Assembly (NCBI RefSeq): GCF_004001045.1
Contig: NZ_BIMK01000007.1
Location: 310,001 to 374,000, forward strand
Reading direction: 5' to 3'
DNA from: Paenibacillus chibensis
GTDB taxonomy: Bacteria; Bacillota; Bacilli; Paenibacillales; Paenibacillaceae
DNA: 64,000 bases
Made by a program: the position numbers and the translations under genes. The first letter of the stretch is position 1. Every line of letters starts with the position of its first letter. The notes beneath the pieces are model-generated. The model saw only the letters and a list, made by a program, of their open reading frames with translations, was not told where the DNA came from and searched no databases. Positions 27,379 to 34,617 of this stretch are shown piece after piece.

Positions 27379-28467
27379 TTACTTCCATGCAGGGTTGGAG
27401 CTAGGCCGTGCCTTCTCCTTAATCAGACGGAACACGGCGGAAAGTGCATCCGAATGCTTATTATCGAGCATATGGGCAATGAATTCTTCGCGTTTGTCAT
27501 AGACCTCCGTCACCTCTTGAACGAGAGAAGCATCATTCAGCTCCTCTTCCGCAAGCACTCGGCAGTACCCCGCCGTCTCGAACGAACGGGCGTTCAGAAT
27601 TTGGTCTCCCCTGCTTTGCTGCTTGGTCAGCGGAATGAGCAGCATCGGCTTTTGCAGAGACAAAAATTCGAAGATGGAGTTGGAACCTGCGCGTGAAATC
27701 ACCATATCCGCCATAGCCAGTACATCCGGCAGCTCCTCGTTTATGTATTCATACTGCTTATACCCCGGTACGCTTAAGTCTGGATCCAGCTGGCCTTTTC
27801 CGCAGAGGTGGACCACCTGGAAGGTTTTTGACAGAACCGGCAGCGCCGCCCTTACGGCTTCATTGATTTTCCGCGCCCCCAGGCTGCCGCCCATGATCAA
27901 CAGCACGGGCTTGCTTGCGTGAAAGCCGCAGAATTTTCTGCCCCGGTCGGCATCTCCCTGCTGCAGCTCCTGGCGGATCACCGCGCCGACGTAATGCGTC
28001 TTATCCTTCCCGCTTTGTCCCCCCGTTTCCGGAAAGGTCGTGCATACGGCAGCCGCCATCGGGATTGAGATACGGTTGGCGAGCCCCGGCGTAATATCGG
28101 ATTCATGGATGATCACCGGAACCTTGTTCAGCCACGCGCCGATTACGACCGGCACCGAAACGAAGCCGCCTTTCGAGAACACGACCTGGGGCTTTCTTGT
28201 ACGGATCAGCCGGTAGGCCTGATACACGCCCTTGGCGATTTTAAAGGGATCCTTGACGTTCTGGATGTCAAAATATCTGCGCAGCTTCCCTGTTGAAATC
28301 GGAAAATACTTCACCGCGTCCAGGGAGCCAACCAGTTCTCTCTCGATCCCCTGCGCGGAGCCTATGTAATCAACGGACCAGCCCTCGTCCAGAAACAGCG
28401 GCATCAGCGCCAAATTGACGGTTACGTGACCCGCAGACCCGCCGCCCGTAAACAGTACCTTTTTCAT
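27379..28467 (-). CDS. murG: MurG-type UDP-GlcNAc glycosyltransferase (lone copy)
   Basis: 362 aa. Transfers GlcNAc to lipid I to make lipid II at the cytoplasmic face of the membrane. Motifs: [14 protein letters not shown] at the N-terminus (the family more often has GGTGGHIYPALA), [43 protein letters not shown] and [18 protein letters not shown] lies five bases before ATG. It stands alone between a helicase and an ABC-F gene, not in a dcw cluster. Bacillus and Paenibacillus genomes commonly carry such an extra or displaced MurG; whether the canonical copy exists elsewhere cannot be seen here. Confidence 0.93.
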   Translation of the reverse strand: MKKVLFTGGGSAGHVTVNLALMPLFLDEGWSVDYIGSAQGIERELVGSLDAVKYFPISTGKLRRYFDIQNVKDPFKIAKGVYQAYRLIRTRKPQVVFSKGGFVSVPVVIGAWLNKVPVIIHESDITPGLANRISIPMAAAVCTTFPETGGQSGKDKTHYVGAVIRQELQQGDADRGRKFCGFHASKPVLLIMGGSLGARKINEAVRAALPVLSKTFQVVHLCGKGQLDPDLSVPGYKQYEYINEELPDVLAMADMVISRAGSNSIFEFLSLQKPMLLIPLTKQQSRGDQILNARSFETAGYCRVLAEEELNDASLVQEVTEVYDKREEFIAHMLDNKHSDALSAVFRLIKEKARPSSNPAWK

Positions 28468-28498
28468 GCTTACCTCCTGCTCAAAGTTCCTTTAGCTA

Positions 28499-28527
28499 TT
28501 GTATTATACTATCGCCGTTTATATAAG
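28499..28527 (+). promoter_or_regulatory. Possible sigma-A promoter of the ABC-F leader
   Basis: -35 TTGTAT (28499-28504), 17-base spacer, -10 TATAAG (28522-28527). Transcription would start near 28534 and leave a leader of about 340 bases before the ABC-F start. Confidence 0.45.
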
Positions 28528-28630
28528 CATAGAAAGCAGGCCCCCCCTTTCGGGGAACTATCCCTTGCGCGAAGTCCGCAAACCGGATAAAATAAACCTA
28601 ACTTTTTATTTTCAAGGAGGTGAGGTAGTA

Positions 28631-28780
28631 GTGGCACAACATATTTCGAACAACCGGATCAATCAGCTTCCCATCGCATTATCCGGAATTATTCATGAAG
28701 CAGCCATCAACGGGATCCGTCTGTCCATTTTTAACCCTTCGGTTGCTTCAAAAATATGCGAAATGCCGCTCCTACCTTAA
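28631..28780 (+). CDS. Leader peptide upstream of the ABC-F gene (putative)
   Basis: 49 aa, GTG start with a strong GGAGG 10 bases upstream (AAGGAGGTGAGGTAGTA). It begins MAQHISNNRINQLP and ends SKICEMPLLP. The frame runs further up to 28499, but only the GTG has a ribosome site. No family is recognised. It ends 31 bases before a terminator hairpin that lies directly ahead of the ABC-F gene. Upstream ORFs of this kind control several antibiotic-resistance ABC-F genes by ribosome-dependent attenuation; that role is inferred here. It could instead be a chance ORF. Confidence 0.5.
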   Translation: MAQHISNNRINQLPIALSGIIHEAAINGIRLSIFNPSVASKICEMPLLP

Positions 28781-28781
28781 C

Positions 28782-28805
28782 TTCAACGGAACTTCATGCG
28801 TTGAA
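28782..28805 (+). promoter_or_regulatory. Stem-loop between the leader ORF and the terminator
   Basis: Seven-base stem TTCAACG / CGTTGAA with a ten-base loop, starting two bases after the leader stop. A ribosome paused at the end of the leader would cover it, so it may be part of a switch with the next hairpin. Confidence 0.4.
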
Positions 28806-28810
28806 CGTTC

Positions 28811-28842
28811 AGCCGCGGGGTCATTTCCCCTGCGGCTTTTTC
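28811..28842 (+). terminator. Attenuator-like terminator ahead of the ABC-F gene
   Basis: Stem AGCCGCGGGG / CCCCTGCGGCT with a six-base loop and TTTTTCT, located 30 bases before the ABC-F start codon. No gene other than the leader ORF precedes it on this strand, so an attenuation role is likely. Confidence 0.7.
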
Positions 28843-28873
28843 TATAGGTCCGGCATCTATGGAGGAATTCATG

Positions 28874-30775
28874 ATGATTCAATGCAAAAACGTGCAAAAA
28901 TACCACGGCGCCCAGCTGGTGCTGTCAGATATCAGCTTCGACATCGGTCACGGCGAAAAAGCCGCTCTGATCGGCCGCAACGGCTGCGGCAAGACAACCC
29001 TTTTCCATCTGCTCAAAGGAAACGAAAGCCCGGAACAAGGCAGCATCGCCATCCAAAAGGGTGCGAAAATCGGCCTGCTTGAGCAAATTCCGGCAGCATC
29101 CGCCGATGAAACGGTATACGACGTGCTTCTCCGCCCTTTTGCCGCTGTACTGGAGTGGCAGAATCGAATGAGATCGCTGGAAGCGCTCATGTCCGATCCT
29201 GCACACAGCAGCGATGCCGAGGCGCTTGCAGGCTGGCTTGCGGAATACGGCAGGCTGCAGGAGCAGTTCGAACGGGCGGACGGTTATGAAGTTGAAGCTT
29301 CGGTCGCTCGGGTGGCAAGCGGACTGGGCATCCCTCACCCGCAATTTTCCCGCCCCTTCGCCTCCCTGTCCGGGGGCGAGAAGACGAAAGTCGGCCTTGC
29401 CGTCCTGCTGCTGGAAAAACCCGATGTGCTATTGCTGGATGAACCGACGAACCATCTGGATATGGGTGCGATCGAGTGGCTGGAGCAGTTTTTAGGGGAA
29501 TATGGCGGGACCGTGCTTGCCATCTCCCATGACCGCTACTTCCTGGACCGTCTCGTCAGTAAAGTGATCGAGATCGAGGATGGCGAGGCCTTTATTTACC
29601 ATACCAATTACAGCGGCTACCAGAAGGAAAAGGAAGAGCGCCTGCTGCTGCAATTCGCGCATTATCAGGAGCAGCAAAAAAAGATCAAGCAAATGCAGGA
29701 CAGCATTAAGCAGCTTATTCAATGGGGCAATGAGGCGAACCCGCCGAATGCGGGCTTTCATCGCCGTGCCGCCTCGATGCAAAAGGCACTCGACCGCATG
29801 GTGAAGCTGAAGCGGCCTGTTCTGGAGCGGAAGAAGATCGACCTCCGGCTGCAGCAGGAGGACCGTTCCGGCAAGCAGGTGCTGTTATTCGAGGAGGTCG
29901 GCAAAGCCTTCGGCGAGCGTTGTCTTTTCCGCGGCGTGAACGCTTTGCTCCGGTATGGCGAAACCGTGATGCTGCTCGGTCCGAACGGCTGCGGCAAAAG
30001 CACCCTCCTGCAAATGGTGCTTGGCAGCGAGGATGCGTCAGAAGGAACCATCCGTCTAGGCTCGCGCGTCGCCGTCGGTTATTTGGCACAGCAGGAGCAT
30101 CCGGAGGATAACCGTCAAACGGTGCTGCAGTTCTTCCGTGAGCAGGCCGGGATCGAGGAAGGAGAAGCCCGCGGCAAGCTGGCGCGCTTTCTTTTCTACG
30201 GGCCCGACGTGTTCAAAAGCGTGGCGAGCCTGTCCGGAGGCGAATGGACGAGGCTGCGGTTTGCCGTATTGATGGAGCAGAAACCAAATCTGCTGATTCT
30301 GGATGAGCCGACCAACCATCTCGACATCGATTCCAGGGAGGTGCTGGAAGAAGCGCTGGAGGAATTTCCGGGAACCGTCCTCGCCGTGTCCCATGACCGC
30401 TACTTCATCAACCGCCTCGCCGATACCATTTGGAGTATGGAGCAAGGCGGGCTGCGGGTCATCGCTGGAGGATTTGATGCATACCAGGCGCGCTCCGCTG
30501 ACGCAAGAACACAGGCGGCGCCGCCTGAGCAGTCACCTTCCCTGCCTGTTCCTTCTCCAGCGAATCAGCGCATATCCATTTCCAAATCCGTCCCCGCCCA
30601 CTGGGAGAAGGAGATCCACTGCACGGAGCAGGCGCTTTCGGAGCTGGGCGAACGAATGATGGATCCTGCCATTGCACTAGATGCCGAGCAACTTATCGCC
30701 CTCCATGAGGAAACCGAACGTCTGAAGGAACAACTGGAGCAGCTGTATGATGGCTGGATGAATTCTACCCTTTAA
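28874..30775 (+). CDS. ABC-F family ATPase (ribosome-associated)
   Basis: 633 aa with two ABC domains and no membrane helices. First domain: GRNGCGKTT, SLSGGEKTKVGLA, LLLDEPTNHLD. Second: GPNGCGKST, SLSGGEWTRLRFA, LILDEPTNHLD. Between them is the P-site tRNA interaction linker, a Lys/Gln-rich helical pair (about 245-315). A C-terminal extension of about 100 residues is coiled. ABC-F proteins bind the ribosomal E site and either relieve stalling or give antibiotic resistance (family knowledge). Start chosen at 28874 with GGAGG eight bases upstream; 28871 is possible. The leader ORF and terminator upstream favour a drug-inducible resistance type, but this is inference. Confidence 0.92.
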   Translation: MIQCKNVQKYHGAQLVLSDISFDIGHGEKAALIGRNGCGKTTLFHLLKGNESPEQGSIAIQKGAKIGLLEQIPAASADETVYDVLLRPFAAVLEWQNRMRSLEALMSDPAHSSDAEALAGWLAEYGRLQEQFERADGYEVEASVARVASGLGIPHPQFSRPFASLSGGEKTKVGLAVLLLEKPDVLLLDEPTNHLDMGAIEWLEQFLGEYGGTVLAISHDRYFLDRLVSKVIEIEDGEAFIYHTNYSGYQKEKEERLLLQFAHYQEQQKKIKQMQDSIKQLIQWGNEANPPNAGFHRRAASMQKALDRMVKLKRPVLERKKIDLRLQQEDRSGKQVLLFEEVGKAFGERCLFRGVNALLRYGETVMLLGPNGCGKSTLLQMVLGSEDASEGTIRLGSRVAVGYLAQQEHPEDNRQTVLQFFREQAGIEEGEARGKLARFLFYGPDVFKSVASLSGGEWTRLRFAVLMEQKPNLLILDEPTNHLDIDSREVLEEALEEFPGTVLAVSHDRYFINRLADTIWSMEQGGLRVIAGGFDAYQARSADARTQAAPPEQSPSLPVPSPANQRISISKSVPAHWEKEIHCTEQALSELGERMMDPAIALDAEQLIALHEETERLKEQLEQLYDGWMNSTL

Positions 30776-30790
30776 GCAAAACTTCAAGTA

Positions 30791-30819
30791 AAAAGCCCGG
30801 CCATATTGGCCGGGCTTTT
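30791..30819. terminator. Bidirectional terminator between ABC-F and L25 genes
   Basis: Perfect stem AAAAGCCCGGCC / GGCCGGGCTTTT with a five-base loop; serves the converging genes. Confidence 0.9.
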
Positions 30820-30844
30820 GCGTATATACGTCAGCTTAAAAGAG

Positions 30845-31468
30845 CTATTCCTGCGCTTCTTCCGCTGGAGCTTCCTGTGGTGCTTCCTCTTCGGATTCTG
30901 CTTCTCCCTCCGCCTCAAGCACAGCGCGAGGAGCCGTGACGTGAGCGATCAATTCCTCCGGCGAAGCAGTCAGCTTGACGCCTTCCGGCAGTTTGATTTC
31001 CGATGCCACCAGCTTGTCGCCCATGTTCAGGTGGCTTACGTCCACCTCGATGGAAGCCGGCAGGTTCGCAGGCAATGCCTCTACCTCGAGTTCGGTTTCC
31101 AGATGCTGCAGCACGCCGCCCGCTTTGGTTCCTTCGGCAGTGCCGTGGAATTCGATCGGCACGCGAACTTTCAGCGGTTTGTTGGCGGAAATATGCAAAA
31201 AGTCTACGTGGCTCCATGCCCCGTTCTTTTTCTGAAAATCCTTGATGATGACGTTCAAATCGGAGGAACCCTCCACTTGTAGCTTGAACATTTCCGTACG
31301 TCCCGTTCTGGCAATCTTCGCGAGCTCCTTGGCGTCTACGCTAAGCGGAATGCTATCGGTCGAATCTCCGTATACGACGGCCGGAATACGACCGCTTTCT
31401 CTAAGGCTGCGCAAGCTTGAATGTTTGGTGTCGCTTCTTCGTTCTGCTGTAAGTGAATGAGATGACAT
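30845..31468 (-). CDS. ctc: 50S ribosomal protein L25 / general stress protein Ctc
   Basis: 207 aa, the long two-domain form. N-terminal 5S rRNA-binding domain (about 1-95: TKHSSLRSLRESGRIPAVVYG, then WSHVDFLHI) and C-terminal TL5-like domain (about 96-185: RVPIEFHGTAEGTK, SIEVDVSHLNMGDK), followed by a Glu/Ala-rich acidic tail. In Bacillus subtilis Ctc is induced by stress through sigma B and associates with the ribosome (established). AAAGGAGG lies nine bases before ATG. A sigma-B-like promoter is visible upstream. Confidence 0.95.
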   Translation of the reverse strand: MSSHSLTAERRSDTKHSSLRSLRESGRIPAVVYGDSTDSIPLSVDAKELAKIARTGRTEMFKLQVEGSSDLNVIIKDFQKKNGAWSHVDFLHISANKPLKVRVPIEFHGTAEGTKAGGVLQHLETELEVEALPANLPASIEVDVSHLNMGDKLVASEIKLPEGVKLTASPEELIAHVTAPRAVLEAEGEAESEEEAPQEAPAEEAQE

Positions 31469-31531
31469 GTTGAATAACCTCCTTTAATAGTTGCTGTCTA
31501 TGGGCCGCAAGTTAGACGGCATATCTATGTA

Positions 31532-31557
31532 TTACCCATTCCGGAGACAGTACAAAC
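31532..31557 (-). promoter_or_regulatory. Sigma-B-like promoter of ctc
   Basis: Minus strand GTTTGT (31552-31557), 14-base spacer, GGGTAA (31532-31537). This closely fits the sigma-B consensus GTTTaa-N13-15-GGGTAt. The leader to the ctc start would be about 57 bases. Confidence 0.6.
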
Positions 31558-31599
31558 GCTTTTCATGCAAAGTATTCCCCTCAAGGCGCTTTTTTACGC

Positions 31600-31640
31600 A
31601 AAAACCCCTGCCGCAAACAGCATGCGGCAGAGGTTTTTTA
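31600..31640. terminator. Terminator after the cupin gene
   Basis: Stem CCTCTGCCGC / GCGGCAGGGG (minus strand) with T runs on both sides. Confidence 0.8.
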
Positions 31641-31678
31641 GTGATTTTGTAAATACATAAAATAAGAACAAATACGGG

Positions 31679-32131
31679 TTAATCAATCATAGTAAAATCG
31701 TCGAAATGAAAGCCTGGGGAGACCACGCAGGATACGAGCACGGGTTCATCACCCAGCGGGCGCGCTTCCTGCCACACATTCGCAGGAACGAGAGCTTGAG
31801 GCACCTGCCCTTTGTCCATGTCCATGCCCAGAATGATTTCCGTGCGTTCCCCCGGTTGATCGGTATCTCCGCCAAGCGCGAGCAGCAGCGGACTTCCGGC
31901 ATGCCACATCCATAGCTCATCCGAGTATACCCGGTGCCACTTGGAGAATTCATGCGGATGCAGGAGAAAGTAGATCGACGTTGCCGCAGGACGGGAACCG
32001 GAATATTTCGGATCCAGCACGTCTTTCGGAATTTCAAACGACGCTTCCCACAGCCTTTTGTACCAACCGCCTTCAGGATGCGGCTGCAGGTCCAATGTTT
32101 TTACCAATGGGGATAACAATGCTTCAGTCAT
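31679..32131 (-). CDS. DUF985 cupin-domain protein
   Basis: 150 aa from ATG 32131 (GAAGG six bases upstream; a longer frame to 32182 lacks a site). The single cupin barrel shows the DUF985 pattern: LQPHPEGGWYKRLW near the N-terminus, SIYFLLHPHEFSKWHRVYSDELWMWHAG with metal-site type His/Glu, and a late VSCVVSPGFHFDDFTM. Function of the family is unknown; related cupins bind a metal and small sugars or acids. Single-gene transcript. Confidence 0.88.
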   Translation of the reverse strand: MTEALLSPLVKTLDLQPHPEGGWYKRLWEASFEIPKDVLDPKYSGSRPAATSIYFLLHPHEFSKWHRVYSDELWMWHAGSPLLLALGGDTDQPGERTEIILGMDMDKGQVPQALVPANVWQEARPLGDEPVLVSCVVSPGFHFDDFTMID

Positions 32132-32302
32132 GTTCTGCCTTCTTTCTGTGCCGGGATTATGCACAATCTTCTTGTAAGTCACCCTGTCGATAGGGAATCT
32201 GACATTTACTTTAACAAACAGGTACAGGCTTGTAAATGATCAGGTTCCGGCAGTGAAGGCTTCGGATGCCTTAGCATTAGGATTCCCCGTTCCTCATTTG
32301 AC

Positions 32303-34591
32303 TCATTGGCTCTGCATGCTTTGCCGCTGACGGTAAGTGTTGGTGCGTTCATCTTCAATGACGCCGCTCCAGTTCATGCCGAACGCAAAATCGTACACAT
32401 GCTGCTCCGCATCCCGATAGCATTCCATATCATGAGGTACGTCTTCAAGCTGCAGCTCAACCGTCGTCATATCCGCAGGCATCTGCATCGGCAGAAGGCC
32501 CGACGGCTCTGCCGCGCCGGATAGAAGATCCATCAGCGCCTGGTCCTGGACACCAAAGTTCGCAATAATCGCATTGGCATACGGTTCGAACTCGCCGACC
32601 ACGGCCGGATTGGACAGCATCATGCTGACGATGACCGGTTTGCCCTTCATCGCGTCCGCCGTCTGCAGAATCATATCCAGATCCGCTTCATTATGCGTGG
32701 TTACGGTCTTTCCTTTATACGAGCGATTCAGCACATCTTCCTCACGCGGATCCCCCGCAAGGCTGACTTCGCGCGCGTGCTCAGCCAGATAGGGCTTATA
32801 CTGCAGGCTGATCGGCACGTAACCGTTGCCTCCGCCAGCCGCGTCCTGCGGATCGTATCCAATACCCGATTTCGGATTGGTGATGAATACAAGCCCCGCA
32901 TCCGCTTCATCCGCGTGTTCGGTGACCGTAAAATACTGCGATATGATCTCCAGGTTGACGGGATATTCCAGCTTCGCCTGCGTCGGATTACCGAACCAAT
33001 CTTTCCCTGCAGGCGTATACCGCTTCGGGATATACAGTTTGGTTTTTGGCGCAAGGGGAAGTGTGTTGTTCTTATTTTTCAGCAAAACCACCGATTTGAG
33101 CTGTGCTTCATACCCCGCCTTGACGAATTCAGGGCAGCCTACCGTCGCCTCGCTTTGTTCCGGCATCAAATATGGATTCTCGAACAAGCCGAGACGGAAC
33201 ATATTCAGCAGGAGACGGACAGCCGACGCCTCGAAACGCTGGCGCATCCATGCTTCCCCATGCTCCTCTACCCCCATCCGGTAAGCTTCCAGCACAGGCT
33301 CGGCTTCATTATTGCCGCCGAATTGGTCAACGCCCGCCATCAGCAGCTTATAATGCCGCTCCGCCACGCTTAGATGCTCAACGCCCCAGGATTTGCCCGT
33401 CAGGAACGAATCCTTGCTGGCCGTTTCATCCCCGGTGATCATCCAATCCGTGCAGATGACACCATCATAGCCGTGTTGATCTCGCAGCAAATCTCGGATG
33501 AGGTAGGCGTTATAGGAATTGCCCACATTTTCGCCGTTAACCGGATCCTGCCCGTAGGAAATGGTGTAGTAGGGCATGACCGCCGAGGCTTTACCCGTCT
33601 TGCCGTCCAGCTTGAAGGCGCCGTCAACGAAAGGCTTCAAATGATCGTCAAAGCGTCCTCCCGGATACACGGCATATTTACCGCTTCCAAAATGCGCATC
33701 CCTTCCTCCTTCGCCGGACCCGCCGCCAGGCCAATGCTTCACCATGGCGTTTACGCTGTCCCAGCCCCAGCCTTCCTCAAGCTCCCGCTCGCCGTCGGAA
33801 TTTTGGAAGCCGTCGACGTAGGCCCGCGCCATATCCGTCGACAGCTTCGGATCCTCCCCGAAGGTGCCGTTGAACCGGAACCAACGCGGATCGGTCGCAA
33901 TATCAACCTGCGGCGACAAGGCGGTCGCAATGCCTAAGGCCCTGTATTCCTTCGAGGCCACCTCGCCGAACTTGCGGGTAACCTCGGGGTCGAAGGTTGC
34001 AGCCAGGCCCAATGATTCGGGCCACATGGAGATTTTGCCGCCGGAGCCGGCATTGAATTCCGCGTTAAAAACAGGATTGTGGCGGGGATCGGAGCTATTG
34101 TTGGCAGGTATGCCCAGCCCGCTGCCCTCGGCGAATGCCTGAACCTGATTATTCCATTTCGCAGCAATTTCAGGGCTCTGTACCGTCGTGATCAAAATAT
34201 GGCGCAGATGATCCTTTTCCAAAAAGCTTCTCTGCTCGTCGGTAAGCTCCCAAGGCTCCGCCCCGCTTTCCTCGTAGGGCTTGCCTCCGTACGTGCCTGC
34301 AAACCAGCCTCCGCTCGCGGCAGGAACAGCCTGGTGCCTGCTGTACAGCATCAGCCCGGCGATTTGCTCAACCGTCATTTTCGAAGCCAGATCCTTCGCG
34401 CGTTCCTTCGCAGGAAGCCGCCAATCCTCATAAGGATCTAGTTTGCCGTCTTTGTTCAAATCCTTGAAAAATAACCCGTCCTGCTCCAGAATGCCAACCC
34501 CAGAAGACGGGGAGTACCCGAGAACGGGGCCTCCCGGTTGATGAACATATGCGATTTCATCCTGCGATCGGGTTGTCTTGCTGTTGATCAT
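32303..34591 (-). CDS. Glycoside hydrolase family 3, beta-glucosidase-like
   Basis: 762 aa. GH3 barrel plus alpha/beta sandwich. The catalytic Asp is in GVICTDWMITGDE (about residue 380), with the preceding AMVKHWPGGGSGEGGRDAHFG loop binding substrate. Near the N-terminus there is an EF-hand/dockerin-like calcium loop, DLNKDGKLDPYEDW (residues about 44-57). No signal peptide, so it is cytoplasmic. GGGAGG lies eight bases before ATG. It follows the other GH3 gene by 26 bases and is the last gene of an MFS-GH3-GH3 operon, so it probably splits imported beta-glycosides such as gluco- or xylo-oligosaccharides. Confidence 0.93.
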   Translation of the reverse strand: MINSKTTRSQDEIAYVHQPGGPVLGYSPSSGVGILEQDGLFFKDLNKDGKLDPYEDWRLPAKERAKDLASKMTVEQIAGLMLYSRHQAVPAASGGWFAGTYGGKPYEESGAEPWELTDEQRSFLEKDHLRHILITTVQSPEIAAKWNNQVQAFAEGSGLGIPANNSSDPRHNPVFNAEFNAGSGGKISMWPESLGLAATFDPEVTRKFGEVASKEYRALGIATALSPQVDIATDPRWFRFNGTFGEDPKLSTDMARAYVDGFQNSDGERELEEGWGWDSVNAMVKHWPGGGSGEGGRDAHFGSGKYAVYPGGRFDDHLKPFVDGAFKLDGKTGKASAVMPYYTISYGQDPVNGENVGNSYNAYLIRDLLRDQHGYDGVICTDWMITGDETASKDSFLTGKSWGVEHLSVAERHYKLLMAGVDQFGGNNEAEPVLEAYRMGVEEHGEAWMRQRFEASAVRLLLNMFRLGLFENPYLMPEQSEATVGCPEFVKAGYEAQLKSVVLLKNKNNTLPLAPKTKLYIPKRYTPAGKDWFGNPTQAKLEYPVNLEIISQYFTVTEHADEADAGLVFITNPKSGIGYDPQDAAGGGNGYVPISLQYKPYLAEHAREVSLAGDPREEDVLNRSYKGKTVTTHNEADLDMILQTADAMKGKPVIVSMMLSNPAVVGEFEPYANAIIANFGVQDQALMDLLSGAAEPSGLLPMQMPADMTTVELQLEDVPHDMECYRDAEQHVYDFAFGMNWSGVIEDERTNTYRQRQSMQSQ

Positions 34592-34617
34592 GCCTGCTTC
34601 CTCCCTCAGATCGAAAT

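Noticed and set aside
28534..28780. Anti-terminator partner for the 28811 hairpin
   Set aside because: No upstream stretch clearly complementary to AGCCGCGGGG was found by eye; a folding calculation would be needed.
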